Part shown: positions 1 through 6,591 of the stretch, in pieces
How positions within the stretch are numbered: position 1 is the stretch's first letter
Layout of the letters: every line of letters begins with the position of its first letter
NCBI GenBank assembly: GCA_035606335.1
Contig: DATNFP010000200.1
Span: 1-15,902 of the forward strand
Length of the DNA: 15,902 nucleotides
Origin: DATNFP01 sp035606335
GTDB lineage: Bacteria; Bacteroidota; Bacteroidia; Chitinophagales; Chitinophagaceae
Reading direction: 5' to 3'
The notes under the pieces: generated by a model
Databases searched by the model: none
The model's input: only the letters and a program-made list of their open reading frames with translations
Told to the model about the DNA's origin: nothing
Translations under genes and position numbers: made by a program

Positions 1-133
1 TTACTTCTTAACGTAATTAGCAACATATCATCAATCAGACTGAAGATTATTTCTTACACATATCTTGCTTCCAGCCTATAATGTTTTTGCCATTGAAAAA
101 TAAAAACCAGCTTTAATGCAAGTTTTAGTGCGA

Positions 134-172
134 GGACAAAAAGAAAGGATCCCAAAAAGATATGGAATCCTT
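134..172 (-). terminator. Intrinsic terminator downstream of the tRNA
   Basis: Read on the minus strand, a stem is formed by bases 164-172 (GGAATCCTT on the plus strand) and 145-152 (AAGGATCC), with one bulged base. It is followed by a T-rich run, TTTCTTTTTG. It lies 14 nt past the 3' end of the minus-strand tRNA, as expected for a tRNA transcription terminator. The stem is short and bulged, so strength is uncertain. Confidence 0.6.
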
Positions 173-185
173 GCCTGTCTTGCGG

Positions 186-259
186 TGGGCCCACCAGGAC
201 TTGAACCTGGGACCACCTGATTATGAGTCAGGTGCTCTAACCAACTGAGCTATAGGCCC
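186..259 (-). tRNA. tRNA with anticodon CAU, probably tRNA-Ile2 (lysidine type), otherwise elongator tRNA-Met
   Basis: The reverse complement folds as a complete 74-nt tRNA. The acceptor stem GGGCCTA pairs with TGGGCCC (one G-U pair), the D arm contains AGCTCAGTTGGTTAGAGC, the anticodon stem is CCTGA/TCAGG around CTCATAA, and the T arm contains GGTTCAAGTCC. The discriminator base is A. The anticodon CAU is at 223-225. CAU occurs in initiator Met, elongator Met and the minor Ile tRNA whose C34 is converted to lysidine by TilS. The G1-C72 pair argues against an initiator. The acceptor and D-arm pattern resembles remembered bacterial Ile2 sequences more than Met, but this is not decisive. The genomic 3' end reads ACCG, so the terminal A of CCA is not encoded and must be added enzymatically. 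Confidence 0.93.
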
Positions 260-285
260 TGGCTGTTAAGCCAAAAATTGGATTG

Positions 286-293
286 CAAATGTA
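286..293 (-). promoter_or_regulatory. Putative -7 promoter element of the tRNA gene
   Basis: Minus-strand TACATTTG fits the Bacteroidota -7 consensus TAnnTTTG. It lies 26 nt upstream of the tRNA 5' end, leaving room for a short 5' leader removed by RNase P. No TTG is found at the expected 19-21 nt spacing upstream, so this rests on the -7 box alone. Confidence 0.45.
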
Positions 294-330
294 TAGCATT
301 TTCTTAAAAAACGGGAACCAATACAAGAAT

Positions 331-338
331 TATTTTTG
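331..338 (+). promoter_or_regulatory. Putative -7 promoter element of the HAD phosphatase gene
   Basis: TATTTTTG fits TAnnTTTG and ends only 4 nt before the ATG at 343. If used, transcription would begin at or next to the start codon and give a leaderless or near-leaderless mRNA. No convincing -33 TTG is present. Confidence 0.35.
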
Positions 339-342
339 CAGA

Positions 343-972
343 ATGCTACAAAACATAAAACACATAATCTTCGATCTTGGCGGTGTGTTGCTCAACCTGG
401 ATTATAATGCAACTGAAAAAGCCTTTACAAAGCTTGGTATTACTAATTTCAAAGAATTGTTTTCACAGCTCACCCAGAATTCTTTATTCGATGATCTGGA
501 AACAGGTAAGATACAGCGTAGCCAGTTTGTATCTGCTATTCAGGATATATCAGGTGTTTCATTGGAAGAACAGCAAATAATTGATGCGTGGAATGCTATG
601 TTGCTTGATTTTCCGTTAAGAAGGCTACAATTACTGCAACAACTACGATTGCATTACTATCTGTTTTTGCTTAGCAATACAAATGAAGTACATGAGGAAG
701 CATTTAATGAAATATTAATGAAGGCATTTGGCATTCCTAACATTGGGACTTTCTTTGACAAGGTGTATTACTCTCATAGAGTCGGCATGCGCAAGCCCGA
801 GAAAGAAATCTTTCAGCATATTTTAGATGAGAACGAGCTTAAGCCTGAGGAAACATTATTTATAGACGATAGCCCTCAGCATATTGCCACTGCTCAATCA
901 TTGGGCATACAAACTATATATCTGGAAAAAGGAATGACTATTGAGGATGACGTCTTTAAGCCAAAAGGATGA
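343..972 (+). CDS. HAD-superfamily (subfamily IA, YihX-like) phosphatase
   Basis: A 209-aa cytoplasmic hydrolase of the haloacid dehalogenase superfamily. Similarity to E. coli YihX, a sugar-1-phosphate phosphatase, is visible along its length. Motif I is FDLGG with nucleophile Asp11, motif II is LLSNTN with Ser111, motif III is GMRKPE with Lys151, and motif IV is FIDDS with Asp175-Asp176. As in YihX, the second Asp of the usual DxD motif is Gly13, so the general acid/base used by many relatives is absent or replaced. The reading frame is open back to a TTG at 283. I chose the ATG at 343 because the family starts just before motif I and the extra residues look unlike protein. The gene converges on the DUF4834 gene with 6 nt between stops. 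The natural substrate cannot be read from sequence. Confidence 0.9.
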   Translation: MLQNIKHIIFDLGGVLLNLDYNATEKAFTKLGITNFKELFSQLTQNSLFDDLETGKIQRSQFVSAIQDISGVSLEEQQIIDAWNAMLLDFPLRRLQLLQQLRLHYYLFLLSNTNEVHEEAFNEILMKAFGIPNIGTFFDKVYYSHRVGMRKPEKEIFQHILDENELKPEETLFIDDSPQHIATAQSLGIQTIYLEKGMTIEDDVFKPKG

Positions 973-978
973 TTATAG

Positions 979-1200
979 TTACTTCACCTCTTCGTAATCT
1001 ATATAATCACCTTCTTTTATATGTGACCTGCCTGTAGACCGGTTATTTACCTTATGCTCCATTTCCTCCATTTTATGCTGCATCTGTCGCATACGGTCTG
1101 AAGCCATTTTGGTTATCTTGAATACAGGAAAAACATATTTTGCCAAAAACCGGTAAAGTATTACTATAATAAAGGCCCAAAATAGTACTCTGAATAACAT
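979..1200 (-). CDS. DUF4834 family small membrane protein
   Basis: A Bacteroidota-restricted small protein of unknown function. From the preferred start it has 73 residues: an N-terminal hydrophobic segment (about residues 3-24), a basic, Met/Gln-rich, probably coiled-coil middle (around DRMRQMQHKMEEMEHK), and the characteristic acidic end EGDYIDYEEVK. This suggests a single-span inner-membrane protein with a cytoplasmic tail. The frame extends upstream to an ATG at 1305 (108 aa), which would add a second hydrophobic stretch. I prefer 1200 because family members start right at the membrane segment, because a TAnnTTTG box lies 8 nt upstream of it, and because the longer form would overlap the rimP promoter. 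It is divergent to rimP. Its role is unknown. Confidence 0.75.
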   Translation of the reverse strand: MLFRVLFWAFIIVILYRFLAKYVFPVFKITKMASDRMRQMQHKMEEMEHKVNNRSTGRSHIKEGDYIDYEEVK

Positions 1201-1208
1201 AGTGATGT

Positions 1209-1216
1209 CAAAGGTA
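1209..1216 (-). promoter_or_regulatory. Putative -7 promoter element of the DUF4834 gene
   Basis: Minus-strand TACCTTTG fits TAnnTTTG and stands 8 nt before the ATG at 1200, supporting the short start. No clear TTG is found at -33. Confidence 0.35.
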
Positions 1217-1270
1217 ATGAACCTTGTTCTTACATGAGTTAATGAAAGTATAATTATAATTAATGCAGAG

Positions 1271-1302
1271 TTTGCTATAAGATTAAAAAGTTCGTATATT
1301 TG
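1271..1302 (+). promoter_or_regulatory. Promoter of the rimP-nusA-infB operon
   Basis: TTTG at 1271-1274 (the -33 TTG) and TATATTTG at 1295-1302 (-7, TAnnTTTG) are separated by 20 nt, a full match to the Bacteroidota housekeeping promoter. Transcription would start near 1308, giving a leader of about 54 nt before the rimP ATG at 1362. That leader contains the perfect hairpin at 1326-1349. Confidence 0.7.
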
Positions 1303-1325
1303 CATTGGATTTTAATCGAAAAAGA

Positions 1326-1349
1326 AAGGGGACACTCAGTTGTCCCCTT
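1326..1349. promoter_or_regulatory. Perfect 9-bp hairpin in the rimP leader; terminator-like on the minus strand
   Basis: AAGGGGACA (1326-1334) pairs exactly with TGTCCCCTT (1341-1349) around a 6-nt loop. In the plus-strand transcript it sits between the predicted start site and the rimP ATG, leaving 12 AU-rich nt before the ATG. On the minus strand it is followed directly by TCTTTTT, the form of an intrinsic terminator for transcription leaving the rimP region leftward. It could be a leader control element, a block to antisense transcription, or both. Confidence 0.6.
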
Positions 1350-1361
1350 ACTATTTATTCC

Positions 1362-1817
1362 ATGGCTGAGACAATTGAAAAAATTACAGATTTATTAAGC
1401 CCATTGCTAGAAGGAACAGATATGTTTATCGTTAATGTTAAAATTAAGCCGATAAATAATATTAAAGTCTATCTCGATGCTGATAATGGGCTATCTATTG
1501 ATAAAAGTGCTTCTATTAATCGCAAGCTGTATGCCTTAATAGAAGCAGGTCAAATGTTTCCCGAGGGAGATTTTTCGCTTGAGGTTTCCAGCCCGGGAGT
1601 TGACGAACCCCTTTCCCAATGGCGCCAATACAAAAAGAACATTGGAAGAAAGGTATTAATAACGCCTCTGGAAGGCCCCGATAAATTGGGTGTTCTAAAG
1701 GATGTGAACGAACAGCAAATAATACTGGAAATACCGGTACCTAAGAAAAAAGAAACAACAATAGAAGAAATACCATTTTCAGAAATAAAGAAAACAGTAG
1801 TACAAATTATTTTTTAA
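1362..1817 (+). CDS. rimP: Ribosome maturation factor RimP
   Basis: A 151-aa protein of usual RimP length that assists late assembly of the 30S subunit. The N-terminal alpha/beta domain includes the conserved FSLEVSSPGVDEPL stretch (about residues 83-96). The C-terminal SH3-like barrel runs from about VLITPL to the end and contains the typical EIPFSEIKKTVV. The frame is open from 1305, but the family start (MAETIEKITDLL) corresponds to the ATG at 1362, downstream of a plausible promoter and leader hairpin. It is the first gene of the conserved rimP-nusA-infB operon. nusA starts 42 nt after its stop, with a hairpin in the gap. Identification rests on motif and context, which agree. Confidence 0.95.
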   Translation: MAETIEKITDLLSPLLEGTDMFIVNVKIKPINNIKVYLDADNGLSIDKSASINRKLYALIEAGQMFPEGDFSLEVSSPGVDEPLSQWRQYKKNIGRKVLITPLEGPDKLGVLKDVNEQQIILEIPVPKKKETTIEEIPFSEIKKTVVQIIF

Positions 1818-1825
1818 TTCAAAAC

Positions 1826-1842
1826 CCCTGCTGGAAGCAGGG
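1826..1842 (+). promoter_or_regulatory. Perfect 7-bp hairpin in the rimP-nusA spacer
   Basis: CCCTGCT (1826-1832) pairs exactly with AGCAGGG (1836-1842) around a 3-nt loop, 8 nt after the rimP stop and 17 nt before the nusA ATG. It is followed by ATATAAAATG and not by a T run, so it is not a standard terminator. An RNA-processing, translational or pausing role is possible. Confidence 0.5.
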
Positions 1843-1859
1843 ATATAAAATGTGAGATC

Positions 1860-3107
1860 ATGGCAAGTATCAATCTTATCGACTCATTTCAAGAGTTCAA
1901 AGATGCCGAAAACATTGACCGGCCAACCTTGATGAAGGTAATTGAAGATGTTTTCAAAACATTGCTTCGTAAAAAATACGTTTCGGACGAAAATTTCGAC
2001 GTAATTGTAAACGACCAAACGGGGGACCTTGAAATCTTCCGCCGTCGCGAAATAGTGGAAGACGACCTCATTGAAGATGATAACTTACAGATACCTTACT
2101 CAGAAGCTATAAAAATAGAGCCCGACTACAGCGTAGGTGAAGAAGTATATGAAGAAGTAGATGTGCGCGACTTTGGCCGCCGTGCTATACTAGCAGCAAA
2201 GCAAACACTGGCTGCCCGTATCGGCGACCTTAAGAAAAATAACCTTTTGAAGAAATATGCGGAACGTGTGGGAGAGATTATTGGAGGTGAAGTGTACCAG
2301 ATATGGAAAAAAGAAATATTACTACTTGATGATGAAGGTAACGAGCTGATCATGCCTAAATCAGAACAAATACCCACTGACTTCTTTAAGAAAGGAGAGA
2401 CCGTGCGGGCAGTAGTAAAGAAAGTGGAAATGCGCAATAACACACCTATCATCATATTGAGCCGTACCCATTCTTCTTTCCTTGAAAAACTTCTGGAAAT
2501 TGAAGTACCTGAAATAATGGACGGCCTTATAGTTATAAGGAAAATAGTACGTGAACCTGGCGAACGCGCCAAAGTAGCTGTAGAAAGCTATGATGATCGT
2601 ATAGATCCGGTAGGTGCTTGTGTGGGGATGAAGGGTAGCCGCATACATGGCATTGTTAGAGAATTACGCAATGAAAATATTGATATAATTAACTTTACTA
2701 ATAACCAACAATTAATTATTCAGCGTTCACTTACGCCTGCGCGTATCAATCGTATGGAGCTCGATAATAATGAGCATCATGCGGATGTATACCTTGAGCC
2801 CGACCAGGTATCACTGGCGATAGGTAAAAAGGGCGTAAATATTAAGCTTGCGCAGGAACTTACAGGCTACAGCATAGATGTATATCGCGATGTGCAGGAA
2901 GACCTCGAATACGATATCGATCTCGATGAATTTTCAGACGAAATTGAAAGCTGGGTTATTGACGAGTTCAAGCGTATTGGTTGTGATACAGCATTAAGCA
3001 TCCTCGATCTTTCAGTTGAAGAATTGGTGCGTCGTACTGATCTTGAAGAAGAAACAGTGAAGGATGTACGCCGTATACTGCAAGCTGAATTTGAAGATGA
3101 AAAATAG
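1860..3107 (+). CDS. nusA: Transcription termination/antitermination factor NusA
   Basis: A 415-aa protein binding RNA polymerase and nascent RNA to control pausing, intrinsic and Rho-dependent termination, and antitermination. Domains in order: the N-terminal RNAP-binding domain (about 1-125), an S1 RNA-binding domain (about 130-200, including the segment around residues 175-190), KH1 with GMKG at 256-259, KH2 with GKKG at 322-325, then a short acidic C-terminal part with one helix-hairpin-helix-like region (about 365-410). It lacks the long paired acidic repeats of gammaproteobacterial NusA, as is usual outside that group. The ATG at 1860 gives the family start. NusA often regulates its own operon, which makes the hairpins on both sides of this gene of interest. 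There are 155 nt to infB. Confidence 0.97.
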   Translation: MASINLIDSFQEFKDAENIDRPTLMKVIEDVFKTLLRKKYVSDENFDVIVNDQTGDLEIFRRREIVEDDLIEDDNLQIPYSEAIKIEPDYSVGEEVYEEVDVRDFGRRAILAAKQTLAARIGDLKKNNLLKKYAERVGEIIGGEVYQIWKKEILLLDDEGNELIMPKSEQIPTDFFKKGETVRAVVKKVEMRNNTPIIILSRTHSSFLEKLLEIEVPEIMDGLIVIRKIVREPGERAKVAVESYDDRIDPVGACVGMKGSRIHGIVRELRNENIDIINFTNNQQLIIQRSLTPARINRMELDNNEHHADVYLEPDQVSLAIGKKGVNIKLAQELTGYSIDVYRDVQEDLEYDIDLDEFSDEIESWVIDEFKRIGCDTALSILDLSVEELVRRTDLEEETVKDVRRILQAEFEDEK

Positions 3108-3161
3108 TTATTTTTTTTAGTAATATAACTATTAAACCCTACATAAAACAATGTTTAAGAT

Positions 3162-3205
3162 TACGAAAACCAGCCATTTTTCAGCAAAAATGGCGTAGGT
3201 TTGTA
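3162..3205 (+). promoter_or_regulatory. Extended inverted repeat in the nusA-infB spacer
   Basis: A perfect 9-bp stem (GCCATTTTT at 3173-3181 with AAAAATGGC at 3186-3194, loop CAGC) sits inside an interrupted outer stem (AAACC at 3167-3171 with GGTTT at 3198-3202, and TAC with GTA further out). No T run follows, so it is probably not a terminator. It may be a regulatory RNA fold or, as DNA, an operator. Confidence 0.5.
3196..3203 (+). promoter_or_regulatory. Possible internal -7 promoter element ahead of infB
   Basis: TAGGTTTG fits TAnnTTTG and overlaps the 3' arm of the outer stem of the spacer inverted repeat. It could give infB its own transcript with a leader of about 55 nt. No TTG lies at the right spacing upstream, so support is weak. 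Confidence 0.3.
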
Positions 3206-3262
3206 GATTAGGCATAGGCTAACGAAAATTTAGCGCAAAATTTTTTTTGACTACGGAATAGA

Positions 3263-6200
3263 ATGGCAACAGCAACAAAAACACCAAGATTACTGGCAGC
3301 AGCCAAAGAATTTAACATTGGTAAGGAAACGCTTGTCGAGTACCTTACCAATAAGGGATTCGAGTTTAATGCAAGTAATCCAAATACCAAACTGACTGAA
3401 GAAATGTATGACGCCTTGCAGGCGGAGTTTGCTCAAGACAGGCTCGCCAAACGCAAGAGTGAAGAGATAGCCTTGCCTAAAGGGTCATTGTTGGATAACC
3501 TTAAGAAAACTAAAGACGATCTGGACCTGGGCGTACGCGATAAGAAAGAAGAACCTGAAGTGGCGGCACCAGCCCCGAAAAAGGAAGAACCTCTTAAAGA
3601 ACAGGAAAAAGTTAAAGAAAAAGTCCCGGAAGCAAAAGCACCGGAAACAAAAGCATCAGAAACTCCCTCTCCTACTCCAGAAGAATCCCCAGCTAAAAAG
3701 ACAGCAGAACATAAAAAGACAGAAGAACCCGTAGAAGAGAAGAAACATGCTGCGGAGGAGAAAAAAGCTACGGCAGAAAAACAGGAAGAACAAGACTCTG
3801 AGGGACATATTAAAGCTAAGTCTCAAAAGTTGGAAGGGCCAAACGTTCTGGGAAAAATAAATCTTGAGGAGTTAAATCTTTCTTCCCGCCCTAAAAAAGG
3901 AGCAACAAAGAAGAAAACCAAAAAAGAAGAAGAGCCTGAAGCAAAAGCTAATGAGGAAATAACTGAAGCTCCTGCAAACATTGAAATACCTGCTGCTAAA
4001 GAAACACAGCCGGAAGAAAAACCACAACGTCCTGTGGTCGCTGAAACAAAAGAAGTGATTCAGGAAGATACGGATCAGGATGAGGAAAATGGAGACAGGC
4101 CTGAGCATATCGAAATGAAAGCTCCGAAATTGGAAGGGCCTAAAATTATTGGTAAAATAGTGTTACCAGTTGCAGGAAATAATGCTGCAAAAGGTGATAA
4201 TAAAGATAAAGACAGGGACAGAGAAAAGCGTAAACGTAAGCGCATCCCTGTTGAAAAGAAACCCGAAACATTTAAACCTGACCAGCAAGGCCAGAACAGA
4301 GATAGAAACCAGAATAATAATAGAAGCGGTCAAGGAGGACATCCGGGTGGTGGTCAAGGACAAAATAACAGGCCTCAAAACTTCAATCGCGGCCAGGGGG
4401 GAGGCCACGGACAACAAGGTGGTGGCCAGGGACAATTCGGAGGCCAGCAACGTGGTGGTCAGGGACAACATAGCGGTGGACAACAGCGCAGTGGTGGCGG
4501 TGGTCAGCAAAGAGGCGGCCAGCAACATGGTGGCGGCGGGCAAGATAGAAGAGGCGGAGGCCGTTTTCAACCTCGTCCTGCAATAACGCCACAGCAACAG
4601 GAAATTGACACAAAAGCAATTCAGGATAAAATACGTGAAACCCAGGCCAAACTCACAGGTGCCACTCGTAGCAAGAGTCTTAAAGCCAAATATCGTCGTA
4701 ACAAACGCGAGGAAATGGCTGAAAAGAGAGCTGCTGCTGAACAATCAGAACAAACGAATGTGATACAGGTAACGGAGTTTATTTCTGTTAGTGAGTTGGC
4801 TAATCTGTTGAATGTAAGTTTTGCAGATGTCATCAGTAAGTGTATGAGTCTCGGCATCATGGTGTCAATTAATCAGCGTCTTGATGCAGAAGTAATAGAA
4901 CTGGTATCGAGTGAATTTGGCTACGATGTCGAGTTTATCGACTTGGAGCAGGAAACTGAAATAGAGGAAGAAGAAGTAGATGACGAAGAGGATTTACAAC
5001 CGCGCGCCCCTATCGTTACGATCATGGGTCACGTCGATCATGGTAAAACATCTTTGCTTGATTACATACGTAGCGCCAATGTAGTAGCTGGGGAGGCAGG
5101 TGGCATTACACAGCACATTGGTGCTTACCAGGTTACAACAAATGGTGGTAAAAAAATTACCTTCCTTGATACACCGGGTCACGAAGCGTTCACTGCCATG
5201 CGTGCCCGTGGTGCAAAGGCAGCAGATGTTGCGGTTATTGTAATTGCCGCAGACGATGCGATAATGCCTCAAACAAAAGAAGCGATTTCGCATGCCCAGG
5301 CTGCATCACTGCCAATGATATTTGCCATCAACAAAATAGATAAGGAAGGAGCTAATCCTGAAAAAATAAAAGAGCAGCTTGCCAACATGAATATATTGGT
5401 AGAAGACTGGGGAGGTAAATACCAGAGCCAGGAAATATCTGCCAAGAAAGGTTTGAATGTTGACTTGCTTTTAGATAAAATATTACTTGAAGCAGAATTG
5501 CTCGACCTGAAGGCAAATCCTGATAAGAATGCCAATGGTAGCGTTATTGAAGCATCCCTCGATAAAGGGCGCGGCTATCAGTCTACCATTCTGGTGCAAA
5601 GCGGAACGCTGAACCAGGGTGATATGATTGTTTGCGGACAATATTATGGTAAGATAAAAGCAATGTTTAACGAACGCGGACAGCGTGTTAACATTGCAGG
5701 CCCTTCAGCTCCGGTGCAGGTGTTAGGGCTGAATGGGGCACCGCAGGCTGGTGAAAAATTTAAAGTATTTGAAGACGAAAATGAAGCTAAGGAAATGGCT
5801 ACTCATCGCTCTCAAATCATGCGCGAACAAGGCATCCGTACCCGCAAGCATATCACGCTTGACGAGATCGGTCGCCGCCTTGCATTGGGCAACTTTAAAG
5901 AACTTGGAATTATCATCAAGGGCGACTTCGATGGTTCTGTAGAAGCCCTGAGTGATTCATTGCAAAAACTTTCTACCGAAGAAGTAGCAGTAAATGTAGT
6001 ACATAAGGGTGTTGGACAGATCACAGAAAGCGACGTATTGCTTGCCACCGCATCCGATGCTATTATCGTTGGCTTCCAGGTACGTCCGTCTATGCAAGCT
6101 GCAAGACTTGCCGAACAGGAAAATATAGAAATTCGTACATACTCTATCATCTATGACGCAATTGAAGAAATCAAGAGCGCAATGGAAGGCCTGCTGGAAC

Positions 6201-6508
6201 CTAAAGTTGAGAAAAGGACTGTTGCTAATATTGAAGTACGTGAAGTCTTCAAAATTAGTGGTGTAGGAACTATTGCTGGTTGTTATGTACTGGATGGCAA
6301 GGTTACACGCAATACAAGGGTTAACCTGGTACGCGATGGTATAGTTACATATACAGGTGAGCTTGCTTCCTTAAAGAGATTTAAAGATGATGCAAAAGAA
6401 GTGAACGCAGGATACGAATGTGGTTTGTCTATTAAGAATTATAACGATGTTCGTGTAGGCGATATCATAGAAGGATTTGAAGAAGTAGAAGTAAAGCGGA
6501 CGTTATAG
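3263..6508 (+). CDS. infB: Translation initiation factor IF-2
   Basis: A 1081-aa GTPase that recruits initiator fMet-tRNA and drives subunit joining. An N-terminal IF2_N-like domain (about 1-75) is followed by a long charged Lys/Glu/Pro linker with two copies of an LEGPxxxGKIxL motif (190-201 and 290-301). A Gly/Gln/Arg-rich stretch follows (about 354-436), then a second IF2_N domain (about 500-562). The G domain has G1 GHVDHGKT at 589-596, G3 DTPGH at 636-640, G4 NKID at 690-693 and G5 SAK at 726-728. Domain II, III and the C-terminal fMet-binding domain follow. It is longer than E. coli IF-2 (890 aa) because of the linker, as is common in Bacteroidota. The ATG at 3263 lies after a T8 tract. 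It is last in the operon and followed by a strong terminator. Confidence 0.98.
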   Translation: MATATKTPRLLAAAKEFNIGKETLVEYLTNKGFEFNASNPNTKLTEEMYDALQAEFAQDRLAKRKSEEIALPKGSLLDNLKKTKDDLDLGVRDKKEEPEVAAPAPKKEEPLKEQEKVKEKVPEAKAPETKASETPSPTPEESPAKKTAEHKKTEEPVEEKKHAAEEKKATAEKQEEQDSEGHIKAKSQKLEGPNVLGKINLEELNLSSRPKKGATKKKTKKEEEPEAKANEEITEAPANIEIPAAKETQPEEKPQRPVVAETKEVIQEDTDQDEENGDRPEHIEMKAPKLEGPKIIGKIVLPVAGNNAAKGDNKDKDRDREKRKRKRIPVEKKPETFKPDQQGQNRDRNQNNNRSGQGGHPGGGQGQNNRPQNFNRGQGGGHGQQGGGQGQFGGQQRGGQGQHSGGQQRSGGGGQQRGGQQHGGGGQDRRGGGRFQPRPAITPQQQEIDTKAIQDKIRETQAKLTGATRSKSLKAKYRRNKREEMAEKRAAAEQSEQTNVIQVTEFISVSELANLLNVSFADVISKCMSLGIMVSINQRLDAEVIELVSSEFGYDVEFIDLEQETEIEEEEVDDEEDLQPRAPIVTIMGHVDHGKTSLLDYIRSANVVAGEAGGITQHIGAYQVTTNGGKKITFLDTPGHEAFTAMRARGAKAADVAVIVIAADDAIMPQTKEAISHAQAASLPMIFAINKIDKEGANPEKIKEQLANMNILVEDWGGKYQSQEISAKKGLNVDLLLDKILLEAELLDLKANPDKNANGSVIEASLDKGRGYQSTILVQSGTLNQGDMIVCGQYYGKIKAMFNERGQRVNIAGPSAPVQVLGLNGAPQAGEKFKVFEDENEAKEMATHRSQIMREQGIRTRKHITLDEIGRRLALGNFKELGIIIKGDFDGSVEALSDSLQKLSTEEVAVNVVHKGVGQITESDVLLATASDAIIVGFQVRPSMQAARLAEQENIEIRTYSIIYDAIEEIKSAMEGLLEPKVEKRTVANIEVREVFKISGVGTIAGCYVLDGKVTRNTRVNLVRDGIVTYTGELASLKRFKDDAKEVNAGYECGLSIKNYNDVRVGDIIEGFEEVEVKRTL

Positions 6509-6526
6509 CTTGCCGGAATATAATTT

Positions 6527-6567
6527 AAGCCGTTAACCTGGTTATTTCAGGTTAACGGCTTGTTTTT
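6527..6567 (+). terminator. Strong intrinsic terminator of the rimP-nusA-infB operon
   Basis: A perfect 14-bp stem joins AAGCCGTTAACCTG (6527-6540) and CAGGTTAACGGCTT (6548-6561) around the 7-nt loop GTTATTT, followed by GTTTTT. It starts 18 nt after the infB stop and marks the operon end. Confidence 0.93.
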
Positions 6568-6591
6568 AAAGTGTACTTAGTTTTTATATCA

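Noticed and set aside
1..24. Minus-strand frame ending ...VANYVKK-stop at the left edge, as if a gene tail entered the window
   Set aside because: An in-frame TGA lies a few codons upstream (near position 30) on the minus strand, so there is no open frame. I see nothing else supportable in positions 1-133.
3218..3248. Terminator just before infB (GCTAA/TTAGC stem then a T8 tract)
   Set aside because: The stem has only 5 bp, and six bases (GCAAAA) separate it from the T run. This is too weak to call.
4315..4575. CRISPR array or tandem-repeat element
   Set aside because: The repetition is irregular, codon-phased and encodes Gly/Gln/Arg within infB. There are no fixed-length repeats and spacers.
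4163..4744. Long open frames opposite and out of frame with the repetitive part of infB, on both strands
   Set aside because: They arise from the low-complexity codon pattern of the IF-2 linker. The composition is unnatural, and the IF-2 frame is continuous and well supported.
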